Origin: PALSA-1004 sp963804885
GTDB taxonomy: Bacteria > Pseudomonadota > Gammaproteobacteria > Burkholderiales > SG8-41
DNA length: 64,000 bases
Assembly: GCA_963804885.1 (NCBI GenBank)
Contig: CAWDSF010000017.1
Coordinates: 1 to 64,000, forward strand
Direction of reading: 5' to 3'
The position numbers and the translations under genes are program-made. Each line of letters begins with the position of its first letter. The stretch's first letter is position 1. The notes under the pieces are model-generated. The model did not search any database. It saw only the letters and a program-made list of their open reading frames with translations, and was not told where the DNA came from. Of this stretch, positions 49,127 through 56,298 are shown piece after piece.

Positions 49127-50053
49127 TCAGCGCGAGTCAGCGCGCAATCGACTTAGCGGCGCGACGGTTGCGGATTTGGCCGGCGCGGTGTTACGCGCCG
49201 CCAGGTATTCGCGAAACTGCTCGCCCACTTCCGAATGGCGCAATCCGAACTCCACGGTCGCCTGCAGATAACCGAGCTTCGATCCGCAGTCGTAGCGCAC
49301 GCCCTCGTAGCGGAACGCGAGCACCTGCTGCTCCTGGAGCAGCGCCGCGATGCCATCCGTCAATTGAATCTCGCCCCCGGAACCGGGACGCGCATTTTCG
49401 AGATAGTGAAAAATACGCGGTGTAAGCACGTATCGGCCGACGACCGCCAATGTCGATGGCGCCTGCGCGGGCGCGGGCTTTTCAACTATCGCGCTCACCT
49501 GCTCGAGCCGATCTGCCACCGGGCGCGAGGCCACGATGCCATAGCTCGCCGTGTCGGTGCGCGCCACGTCCTGCACGCCGAGCAACGAGCAATTGTAAAA
49601 CGCGTGCGCGTCGACCATCTGGCGCATGACCGGCGGATCGCCGTCGATGAGATCGTCAGCGAGCAGCACGGCGAACGGCTCCTCGCCGATGATCGGCTTC
49701 GCGCACAGCACTGCGTGGCCGAGACCGAGCGCCTGTGCCTGGCGGATGAAAATGCAGTTGATGTTCCGCGGTGTGACGTTGCGCAGCAAAGCAAGCACGT
49801 CGTGCTTCCCGCGCAGGTCGAGTTCGGTCTCAAGCTCGTACGCCTTGTCGAAATGGTCTTCGATCGCGCGCTTGCTGCGGCCGGTGACGAAAATCATGTC
49901 GGTGATGCCCGCCGCCACGGCCTCCTCCACCGCGAACTGAATCAGCGGCATGTCGACGATCGGCATCATTTCCTTGGGGCTGGCCTTGGTCGCGGGCAGG
50001 AAGCGCGTGCCGAGCCCCGCGACCGGAAAAACAGCTTTGGTGACTTTCTGCAT
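49127..50053 (-). CDS. galU: UTP-glucose-1-phosphate uridylyltransferase
   Basis: A 308-residue enzyme making UDP-glucose for exopolysaccharide, LPS and trehalose-type pathways. Nucleotide-binding loop VAGLGTRFLPATKASPKEMM, IFVTGRSKRAIEDHFD, LGLGHAVLCAKPIIGEEPFA, LLADDLID and GEIQLTDGIAALL are all family-typical. The frame is intact. It lies divergent from and beside the priming glycosyltransferase of an exopolysaccharide pathway, 560 bases apart. Confidence 0.94.
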   Translation of the reverse strand: MQKVTKAVFPVAGLGTRFLPATKASPKEMMPIVDMPLIQFAVEEAVAAGITDMIFVTGRSKRAIEDHFDKAYELETELDLRGKHDVLALLRNVTPRNINCIFIRQAQALGLGHAVLCAKPIIGEEPFAVLLADDLIDGDPPVMRQMVDAHAFYNCSLLGVQDVARTDTASYGIVASRPVADRLEQVSAIVEKPAPAQAPSTLAVVGRYVLTPRIFHYLENARPGSGGEIQLTDGIAALLQEQQVLAFRYEGVRYDCGSKLGYLQATVEFGLRHSEVGEQFREYLAARNTAPAKSATVAPLSRLRADSR

Positions 50054-50614
50054 TTTTTCGACGACTCCCGGTTTGATTCGGTCAAATTGGTTGAGCTACC
50101 ATACATCCACACGCCCGTTGCGGCAATGCAACACCCGGTTCCGATCCCATCGGCGGATAGCCCGCGGCAGAAGTGCGCGCGAATCGAGCTTACAATTGCC
50201 GCTCGACGCGACGGTTATGAAAACATGGCCGGAAAAAGTGTTTTGTACGTTATCGAACAGAGCGGTGGCCATGGGCAGGCTAGTCTAACGGCCGACGTGA
50301 ATTTGTAAGTTATGCAATTCCGGCAATCGCGCCGCAGCATGGCGCGGTAACAGCCGTGCAAGCCCGCGAAAAAAAAGGAGTGGCAGCATATGTATTACGT
50401 AACCGGCGACCGGCCGGCCAGTGGCGGCCCAATTTGCCCGGCCGCCCAGCGCCGTCTGTGCGCGTAATTCGCCGCCGTGGACGCGCCTGCGTGCCATTCC
50501 AAGTCCAAGCGTCAACCGTGTCCTATCTTCGCCAATTGACGCCTGCCGCCCTAACAGCGGCAACGTCAGTTCCAACTTTCATCTGTATCGGTCTTCCCTC
50601 CAACGGCGCATTCA
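50054..50614. other. 561-base gap between galU and the priming transferase gene
   Basis: It holds the leader regions of the two divergent genes. A 25-codon reading frame with a strong A-rich GGAG ribosome site occurs at 50390-50467 (listed separately). I see no other supportable gene and no clear promoter boxes. Confidence 0.4.
50390..50467 (+). CDS. Possible 25-residue leader peptide
   Basis: ATG at 50390 follows an A-rich AAGGAG element by 9 bases. The frame reads MYYVTGDRPASGGPICPAAQ and ends after 25 codons with TAA. The sequence is proline- and glycine-rich. Its place upstream of the priming glycosyltransferase gene, and good ribosome site, make a leader peptide possible, but short open frames are common by chance. 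Confidence 0.2.
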   Translation: MYYVTGDRPASGGPICPAAQRRLCA

Positions 50615-50629
50615 ATGACACCACATGCG

Positions 50630-52024
50630 ATGCCCGTCATGCTGCGCAACCCGGGCCGGTTTTCGGTCGGGCGCGATCATATACTCAACGTGATCGAGGT
50701 CATCCTCGATCCGCTGATCCTGGTGCTGTCGCAATGGGCGGTCGCGGTCGCCATCGAAGGACGCTTGACGCCGCAGGACGTGATTTTGTCCGTGGTCGTG
50801 TTTTCGCTGACGTTTCCCGGCCCGGCGCGGCTGACCATGCCCACCGGCCGCGCAATACGCAGCATCGTGCTTAGCTGGGCGACACTGTCCGGATTGCTGT
50901 TCCTGTTTGGCTATGCAAGCCGCTATCTGTGGGATTTCGATGCGCAGTTACTGCTGACCTGGTGGTGGGTCTCGCTCGCGAGTCTGCTGGGCGCGCACTT
51001 CCTGCTGAAAGCCGCCGCGCCCGCCATCCGCGAACTGCAGGGCCCGGCGCGCTGCGTGGTGCTGGCGGGCATCAACGAACAGGGTATCGAGCTCGCCCGC
51101 CGCCTGGTGCGGGATGCTTATGCCAATGTGCGCATATTGGGATTTTTCGATGACCGCTCGCGCGAGCGGCTGAAGAACTTCGACGAGCATCCACTGCTTG
51201 GCTCGATTACGGACTTGCCGAATTACGTGAAGACGCACCCCGTCGACGTGATCTATCTGTCGCTGCCGATGGCATCGCAGAAGCGCATCCTGACGCTGCT
51301 CGATGGTTTGCGCGACACCACGAGCTCCATTTATTTCGCGCCAGACACTTTCGTCACGGACCTCATACAGGGCCGCGTCGACTCGGTCGGCGGCATGCCC
51401 GTCGTCGCGGTGTGCGAAACGCCGTTCACCGGGTTGAACTGGGTGTTCAAGCGCGGCAGCGATATCGTGCTGTCGCTCTTGATCCTCACGCTGATCTCAC
51501 CGCTCCTGCTTTTCATCGCGCTGTGCGTGAAGCTGACGTCGCGCGGGCCGGTTATCTTCCGCCAGCGGCGGTACGGCCTCGATGGCAGCGAGATTATCGT
51601 GTACAAGTTCCGCTCGATGACCGTAATGGACGACGGCGACGAGATCAGGCAGGCGCAGAAACATGACGAGCGGCTGACGCCGATCGGCGCCCTCCTGCGC
51701 AAGACCTCACTCGACGAGCTGCCCCAGTTTTTCAACGTGCTGCAGGGCCGCATGAGCATCGTCGGCCCGCGCCCCCACGCGGTTGCGCACAACGAGATGT
51801 ACCGCAAGCTGATCAAGGGCTACATGCTGCGGCATAAGGTCGCGCCGGGCATCACGGGCTGGGCGCAGATCAACGGTTATCGCGGTGAGACCGAAAAGCT
51901 CGAGAAAATGAAGGGGCGCATCGATCACGACCTCGAATACCTGCGTAACTGGTCGCTAAGGCTCGATCTCTACATCATCGTCAAAACCGTGTGGGTGGTG
52001 TTCGGCAGCGAGAACGCGCACTGA
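50630..52024 (+). CDS. Undecaprenyl-phosphate glucose phosphotransferase (WcaJ-type priming glycosyltransferase)
   Basis: A 464-residue polyprenyl-phosphate hexose-1-phosphate transferase that starts exopolysaccharide repeat units. The N-terminal half has membrane helices (LILVLSQWAVAVAIEGRL, WATLSGLLFLFGYASRYLW) and a CoA-binding-like domain (ARCVVLAGINEQGIELARRL). The C-terminal catalytic domain has GSDIVLSLLILTLISPLLLF, VYKFRSMTV, DELPQFFNVLQGRMSIVGP and GITGWAQINGYRGETE. An ATG at 50615 in frame is also possible. No other polysaccharide genes follow; next comes a non-coding gap. Confidence 0.93.
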   Translation: MPVMLRNPGRFSVGRDHILNVIEVILDPLILVLSQWAVAVAIEGRLTPQDVILSVVVFSLTFPGPARLTMPTGRAIRSIVLSWATLSGLLFLFGYASRYLWDFDAQLLLTWWWVSLASLLGAHFLLKAAAPAIRELQGPARCVVLAGINEQGIELARRLVRDAYANVRILGFFDDRSRERLKNFDEHPLLGSITDLPNYVKTHPVDVIYLSLPMASQKRILTLLDGLRDTTSSIYFAPDTFVTDLIQGRVDSVGGMPVVAVCETPFTGLNWVFKRGSDIVLSLLILTLISPLLLFIALCVKLTSRGPVIFRQRRYGLDGSEIIVYKFRSMTVMDDGDEIRQAQKHDERLTPIGALLRKTSLDELPQFFNVLQGRMSIVGPRPHAVAHNEMYRKLIKGYMLRHKVAPGITGWAQINGYRGETEKLEKMKGRIDHDLEYLRNWSLRLDLYIIVKTVWVVFGSENAH

Positions 52025-52369
52025 GCGTTTCCCCGTAGCACCGAAGCGCTGACGCCCTGTCGGCTTCGTCCCACTTTCAAATCCGGCATCGGCTTTAGCT
52101 CGTTGTCGGCAGCCTGCCGACGCCAGCGTCTTCGCACGGCACGGAATCGGAAATTCCGCGGGCAAAATTGCACGGAATTGTGGTTTTTGCACGATGCCTT
52201 CGCAGCACGAGCGTAGCCTGTCGCGGCATAGCGACAACATAAAGCCTTTGAACTCACGTGCTTAGTATGAGCAGGCGAGCTAGCGTCGGGGAACAGCGAC
52301 GTTGCCACACATGGCAATGGTATCCAGAGGCCGACGCAACACGCTGTTTCCATATCCAAAATAATCCGC
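52025..52369. other. 345-base gap upstream of the sigma-54 promoter, with inverted repeats
   Basis: No gene is supportable. Two perfect inverted repeats stand out: TGTCGC-N6-GCGACA (52219-52236) and TTGCCA-N4-TGGCAA (52302-52317). They lie about 135-150 and 55-70 bases upstream of the -24 element, in the range used by sigma-54 enhancer-binding proteins. A third, imperfect one (CGGCAGCCTGCCG) is near 52108. Confidence 0.5.
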
Positions 52370-52384
52370 TGGCACGGCGATTGC
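52370..52384 (+). promoter_or_regulatory. Sigma-54 (RpoN) -24/-12 promoter
   Basis: TGGCAC, a 5-base spacer, then TTGC: an exact match to the core sigma-54 consensus. It is oriented toward the small-protein genes, with the first ribosome site (GAGGAG at 52409) about 25 bases downstream. Transcription would need an AAA+ enhancer-binding activator, which is not encoded nearby. Confidence 0.85.
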
Positions 52385-52416
52385 GGAAGCTCCCCATGTC
52401 TGCGTAACGAGGAGCA

Positions 52417-52605
52417 ATGATGAAATTTGGCAAGCTGCGCACACGCGCAACGTTTTCCCGCGGGAAATTTCATGGCCGGCACGCCGCTACGACTGCTGCC
52501 CAGCCGAAGGCGTCAACTCGCCCTTCCGTCCGCAATGCGCTTGACCGCACGCCCGACGATCCGGCGGCGCGCTGGCGGCTCTTCGAGCACGACTCGCTGT
52601 TCTGA
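52417..52605 (+). CDS. Small basic protein, first gene of the sigma-54 unit
   Basis: A 62-residue basic protein (MMKFGKLRTRATFSRGKFHG at the start, WRLFEHDSLF at the end) with no family I recognise. It has a strong GAGGAG ribosome site 3 bases before ATGATG, lies directly behind the sigma-54 promoter and ends 15 bases before the STAS/SEC14 gene. The placement supports expression; the sequence itself has low complexity and conservation is unknown. Confidence 0.5.
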   Translation: MMKFGKLRTRATFSRGKFHGRHAATTAAQPKASTRPSVRNALDRTPDDPAARWRLFEHDSLF

Positions 52606-52620
52606 TAAGCGGAGGCCGCA

Positions 52621-53028
52621 ATGCTCAATTACGACCTGCGCTTCGATGACGGCATCCTGGTATTGGAACCGGATGGCCCGCTTGAAGCGGCCGACTTTGC
52701 GACACTCGCTTATCACGTCGACAACTATCTCGATCGTCACGGCGTCCTGCACGGCGTGATGGTCAAGGCGCACGAGTTTCCGGGCTGGCATGATTTCGGC
52801 GCGCTGGTCGCGCATCTCAAGTTCGTGCGCGATCATCATCGCAAGATCGAAAAAATCGCGCTGGTTTCGGATAGCAGCGTCGCGACCGCCATCCCGCGCA
52901 TCGCCAACCATTTCGTCCGCGCCCACATACGGCATTTCGATCCCGCGCGCGAAGACGAAGCGTGGGCGTGGCTTACGATGGAAGTCATGCGCAGGCCCGC
53001 TCGACACGAACATCGCGTCGGCATCTGA
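52621..53028 (+). CDS. STAS/SEC14 (SpoIIAA-like) domain protein
   Basis: A 135-residue soluble protein. It starts LNYDLRFDDGILVLEPDGPL, then FATLAYHVDNYLDRHGVLHG and KIEKIALVSDSSVATAIPRI, ending with a HFDPAREDEAWAWL segment. This is the SpoIIAA-like/CRAL-TRIO-like fold (DUF3478 type) seen in environmental proteobacteria, with a putative lipid- or protein-binding cleft and no known enzyme activity. Ribosome site GGAGG at 52611. Second gene of the sigma-54 unit; the following gene starts 14 bases later. Confidence 0.75.
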   Translation: MLNYDLRFDDGILVLEPDGPLEAADFATLAYHVDNYLDRHGVLHGVMVKAHEFPGWHDFGALVAHLKFVRDHHRKIEKIALVSDSSVATAIPRIANHFVRAHIRHFDPAREDEAWAWLTMEVMRRPARHEHRVGI

Positions 53029-53042
53029 ACGAGGAGGCAAAC

Positions 53043-53390
53043 ATGCACACTATTTCGTACCATCAAACACAAATGCGCCCGCCGCTCAAGGGGTCTTTGT
53101 GGGAGCGCCTGCCGGACGTCGATTGGTATCAGGTAGCGGTGGTCGCAGTGGCGACGTTTGCAATCGCGATGGATCTCATGTTCCCGCCCAGCCGCATGGT
53201 CCTCGGCAATGGGCTCACGGTTTATGCAGGTCACTTCTTTTCGGCGGTCCCCGCACCCGCGGCACTGCAAGTCGATTTCGCGTGGCTCGCGCTCGAATTG
53301 GTCACGATAGTAGCGATTGCCGTAGTCGGCTGGAATCTGGGCGCGGCCGCCAATCAGCGGCCAGCGAACGACGAGCCGCCGGCAGCTTAG
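53043..53390 (+). CDS. Small membrane protein, sigma-54 unit
   Basis: A 115-residue protein with two hydrophobic helices (WYQVAVVAVATFAIAMDLMF and LALELVTIVAIAVVGWNLGA) joined by a loop of about 40 residues and flanked by polar ends. I do not recognise a family. It has a very strong GAGGAGG ribosome site at 53031. It lies between the STAS/SEC14 and the DUF3567-like genes with short gaps. Confidence 0.65.
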   Translation: MHTISYHQTQMRPPLKGSLWERLPDVDWYQVAVVAVATFAIAMDLMFPPSRMVLGNGLTVYAGHFFSAVPAPAALQVDFAWLALELVTIVAIAVVGWNLGAAANQRPANDEPPAA

Positions 53391-53425
53391 CCGTGGAACT
53401 CAATCAGCGAGAGGGAGATGTCGAC

Positions 53426-53659
53426 ATGGACGTTCTTTACAACAGCGAGAACTTCTACGTGCTCGAGTATTTGTTCGGCCGCGGCTATGAGGTGATGGAC
53501 AAGAATGCCGGCCGCGGGACATTCCTGCTCGGCGATGTCGCAGATCGCTTTCGCACCTCGATGATAGGCGCGATCCAGGAAGACGCGTCTGTCGAGCACG
53601 TCGATGAGTTTCTCGCGGGTTTCGGCGTGTTGAGCAACTATTCGACGACGCTGCATTGA
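53426..53659 (+). CDS. DUF3567-like small protein, sigma-54 unit
   Basis: A 77-residue soluble protein starting MDVLYNSENFYVLEYLFGRG, with YEVMDKNAGRGTFLLGDVAD and DASVEHVDEFLAGFGVLS, ending in LH. The LYNS start, the Y-E-V/I-x-DKN motif and the length match the betaproteobacterial DUF3567 family, whose function is unknown. Ribosome site GAGGGAGA at 53411. The assignment is from memory of the family pattern and needs a profile check. Confidence 0.65.
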   Translation: MDVLYNSENFYVLEYLFGRGYEVMDKNAGRGTFLLGDVADRFRTSMIGAIQEDASVEHVDEFLAGFGVLSNYSTTLH

Positions 53660-53670
53660 AGGAGCATTCC

Positions 53671-53868
53671 ATGGCCGGCGAAAGGCAGGAAGTCGTGGTG
53701 ACCGACATCAAAGTGCACTTCTGGTCGATGGTTGTATTGATGGTCGAGTGGGCGCTTGCCGCCATTCCGGCGCTCGTAATCCTCTATGTCGTTGCGATCG
53801 TCATCACGATGATCTTGGACGCCGTATTCGGACTTGGCTTGCGGTGGTGGGGTCCGCGCACGATTTGA
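53671..53868 (+). CDS. Small membrane protein, last gene of the sigma-54 unit
   Basis: A 65-residue protein: a polar start (MAGERQEVVVTDIKVHFWSM), one long or two short hydrophobic helices (VVLMVEWALAAIPALVILYV followed by VAIVITMILDAVFGLG) and a WWGPRTI end. No family recognised. The GAAGGAG ribosome site lies 5 bases before the ATG, and the gap to the preceding gene is 11 bases. After it, 250 bases without a supportable gene follow, with a GC hairpin near 53961. Confidence 0.6.
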   Translation: MAGERQEVVVTDIKVHFWSMVVLMVEWALAAIPALVILYVVAIVITMILDAVFGLGLRWWGPRTI

Positions 53869-54119
53869 ATGTTTGATTGCGCCGTTGCACGGGTAGCCAT
53901 GGCGGCATCGAGCATCGAGGTAAGAGTTCACCTACACCAGCTTCAGTGGCGTCCTATTCCGGCCTTCCTGCAGGGCCGGTACGATTTCGACATCGCGAGA
54001 ACCGCACATTGAATCGAGCGGTTCGTCGGTTGACGAAGGGATAAAGCAATGAAAAGCCCATGCAGGGTGTTCGCCAACACTTCTACTGCGTTCGATCGCA
54101 GATAGCCGCCCCGCCCAAC

Positions 54120-54365
54120 ATGAAGGCCAAATCCAGGGAGGATGCCTTAACCGCCGACGACATCGAATGCCTGTGGGCAATCGCCCGCCGCGCGACCATA
54201 CAGGATCGGCTGGTTCGCTCGCGCGGTCGTCACTTGGAAAAGCAGGGCTTGATCAAGCTCACGCACGAATGGCCCACGCTGACCGCCAAGGGCCGGCGGA
54301 TGCTGAATGATATGTCGGCACGCGCGATACTCGATTTGCACCGGGATCCGGACAGCGGTGAATGA
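54120..54365 (+). CDS. Small hypothetical protein, winged-helix-like C terminus
   Basis: An 81-residue soluble protein (MKAKSREDALTADDIECLWA). The part RHLEKQGLIKLTHEWPTLTA followed by KGRRMLND has the look of the recognition helix and wing of a small winged-helix protein, but no family was recognised. An in-frame ATG at 54060 would add 20 residues. Its 3' end overlaps the presumed start of treZ. Confidence 0.5.
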   Translation: MKAKSREDALTADDIECLWAIARRATIQDRLVRSRGRHLEKQGLIKLTHEWPTLTAKGRRMLNDMSARAILDLHRDPDSGE

Positions 54366-56298
54366 CACATCGAGCAGCGTTCCGCGCGCGCGTACGCCGG
54401 GCCCGGACGAATCGCGTCGTCGAATCGGCGGCGCTACCTTCGCGCGCGCTGCTACGCCGCGCCAAATGCCCATCGGCGCGGAGTGCGGCGCGGGGTGCGT
54501 GAATTTTCGCGTATGGGCGCCCGACCACGGCGCCGTTGACGTTGTCATCGGGGAAGCCAGCTGGCCGCTCGATGACGAAGGCAATGGTTACTTCTCCGCC
54601 AGCGTCAGCTCTATCGGACCCGGCACGCTGTACCGCTTCCGCCTCGACGAAAGCCCGGAGTTATTCCCGGACCCCGCCTCGCGCTTTCAGCCATTTGGCC
54701 CGCACGGCCCGTCAGAAGTCATATGCCCCGACACCTATCAATGGCGCAACCCGCGACGCGGTGCGCAGCGCCGCGGTCAGGTCATCTATGAGATGCACAT
54801 CGGCACGTACACGTCAGCCGGCACTCTCCGCGCGGCAGCCGGCAAGCTCGAACGCCTGGCGCGTTTGGGCGTCACCGTCATCGAACTGATGCCGCTCAAC
54901 GGATTTCCCGGACGATTCAACTGGGGTTACGACGGGGTCAACCTTTTTGCGCCCTGTCAGGTGTACGGCCGGCCGGACGACCTGCGTGCGTTCGCGGATG
55001 CCGCGCACGAAAACGGACTCGCCGTAATCCTGGACGTCGTCTACAACCATCTCGGCCCGGACGGAAATTATCTCGGCATGTTCGCCGCGAATTATTTTTC
55101 GCGCGACACACCGACCGAATGGGGCGACAGCATTAATTTCGATGGCGCGCATGCCGCCGGCGTGCGCGAGTTCTTCACCGAAAACGCCGCCTACTGGATC
55201 CGTGAATTCCGGCTCGACGGCTTGCGGCTGGACGCGACGCAATCAGTATTTGACCGCTCCCCGGTGCATATACTGGCGGAGGTCACGCAGGCGGCCCGCG
55301 CCGCGGCGGAAGAACCGCTGCTGATCGTGGCGGAAAACGAACCGCAGGATGCGCGCCTCCTGCAACCGCCGCAGGCGGGCGGCGCCGGAATCTGCGCGCT
55401 GTGGAACGACGACTTTCATCACGCGGCGCGGGTTGCGCTGACTGCTCATAACGAAGCGTACATGAGCGGTTACCGCGGCACCGCGCAGGAATTCGTCTCC
55501 CTCGTGCGCGCGGGTTTTCTCTATCAGGGCCAGTATTTCGCGTGGCAGAAAAAACCGCGAGGCCGGCGCGCGGCCAGCCTGCCGGGCGGCGCGTTGATCG
55601 CCTATCTGGAAAACCATGACCAGGTCGCCAACGGCGGCTTCGGCCGCCGGCTCGCGACGATTTGCGCGCCGGCCCAGCTGCGCGCGCTCACGGCGCTCCT
55701 GCTGCTGGGCCCCGCGACACCGATGCTGTTCCAGGGCCAGGAGTCGGGCAGCGCGGCGCCGTTTCAATTTTTTGCGGATCACGCGGGTGAACTGGGGGCG
55801 GCTACGCGCGAAGGGCGGCTGCAATTCATCGCGCAATTCCCGTCGCTCGCGAATCCGGACGTGCAGCGTGCCGCGCCGTCGCCGGCAGACGCGGCGACAT
55901 TCGAGCGCTGCAAGCTGACCGATGCGGATCTCGCCGAAAACGCCCATTTCAAATTTCATCAGGACCTGATTCGTTTGCGCAAAAGCGATCCCGCGTTCGC
56001 GGCGCAACGTCCAGAGTGCATCGAGGGCGCAGTCCTTAATTCACGTGCGTTCGTGCTGCGCTTCGCCATACCGGATATCGAGGAAAGACTGCTCGTGATC
56101 AATCTCGGGCTCGACCTCCATCTAACGCTATGCGCCGAGCCGCTGCTGGCCCCGCCCGCGGGCGCTGCGTGGGAAGAGCTATGGTCGAGCGAAGCGCTCG
56201 CGTATGGGGGCAATGGCGCGCCGCCCGCCGTTAGCGCGCAAGGGCTGAATTTTCATGGCCGCAGCGCGATCGTGCTCGGCGCGCGGGTTTGCGAATGA
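54358..56298 (+). CDS. treZ: Maltooligosyltrehalose trehalohydrolase
   Basis: About 646 residues (GTG at 54358; conserved sequence begins near NFRVWAPDHGAVDVVI). Releases trehalose from maltooligosyltrehalose. An N-terminal E-set domain precedes a GH13 barrel with VIYEMHIGTYT, ELMPLNGFPGRFNWGYDGVN, DVVYNHLGPDGNYLG (region I), FRLDGLRLDATQSV (region II, nucleophile Asp), LLIVAENEPQD (region III, acid) and YLENHDQVAN (region IV). The partner TreY is not in the window. The start is uncertain because the frame is open upstream over the previous gene. It overlaps the debranching enzyme gene by ATGA. Confidence 0.9.
   Translation: MNDTSSSVPRARTPGPDESRRRIGGATFARAATPRQMPIGAECGAGCVNFRVWAPDHGAVDVVIGEASWPLDDEGNGYFSASVSSIGPGTLYRFRLDESPELFPDPASRFQPFGPHGPSEVICPDTYQWRNPRRGAQRRGQVIYEMHIGTYTSAGTLRAAAGKLERLARLGVTVIELMPLNGFPGRFNWGYDGVNLFAPCQVYGRPDDLRAFADAAHENGLAVILDVVYNHLGPDGNYLGMFAANYFSRDTPTEWGDSINFDGAHAAGVREFFTENAAYWIREFRLDGLRLDATQSVFDRSPVHILAEVTQAARAAAEEPLLIVAENEPQDARLLQPPQAGGAGICALWNDDFHHAARVALTAHNEAYMSGYRGTAQEFVSLVRAGFLYQGQYFAWQKKPRGRRAASLPGGALIAYLENHDQVANGGFGRRLATICAPAQLRALTALLLLGPATPMLFQGQESGSAAPFQFFADHAGELGAATREGRLQFIAQFPSLANPDVQRAAPSPADAATFERCKLTDADLAENAHFKFHQDLIRLRKSDPAFAAQRPECIEGAVLNSRAFVLRFAIPDIEERLLVINLGLDLHLTLCAEPLLAPPAGAAWEELWSSEALAYGGNGAPPAVSAQGLNFHGRSAIVLGARVCE

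Noticed and set aside
50422..50437. Second sigma-54-like promoter (TGGCGG...TTGC) before the priming transferase gene
   Set aside because: Spacing between the GG and GC dinucleotides is one base too long and the -24 half deviates from TGGCAC.
53958..53982. Terminator after the small-protein unit
   Set aside because: The CCGGCC/GGCCGG hairpin is present, but no T run follows, so it is not a convincing intrinsic terminator.
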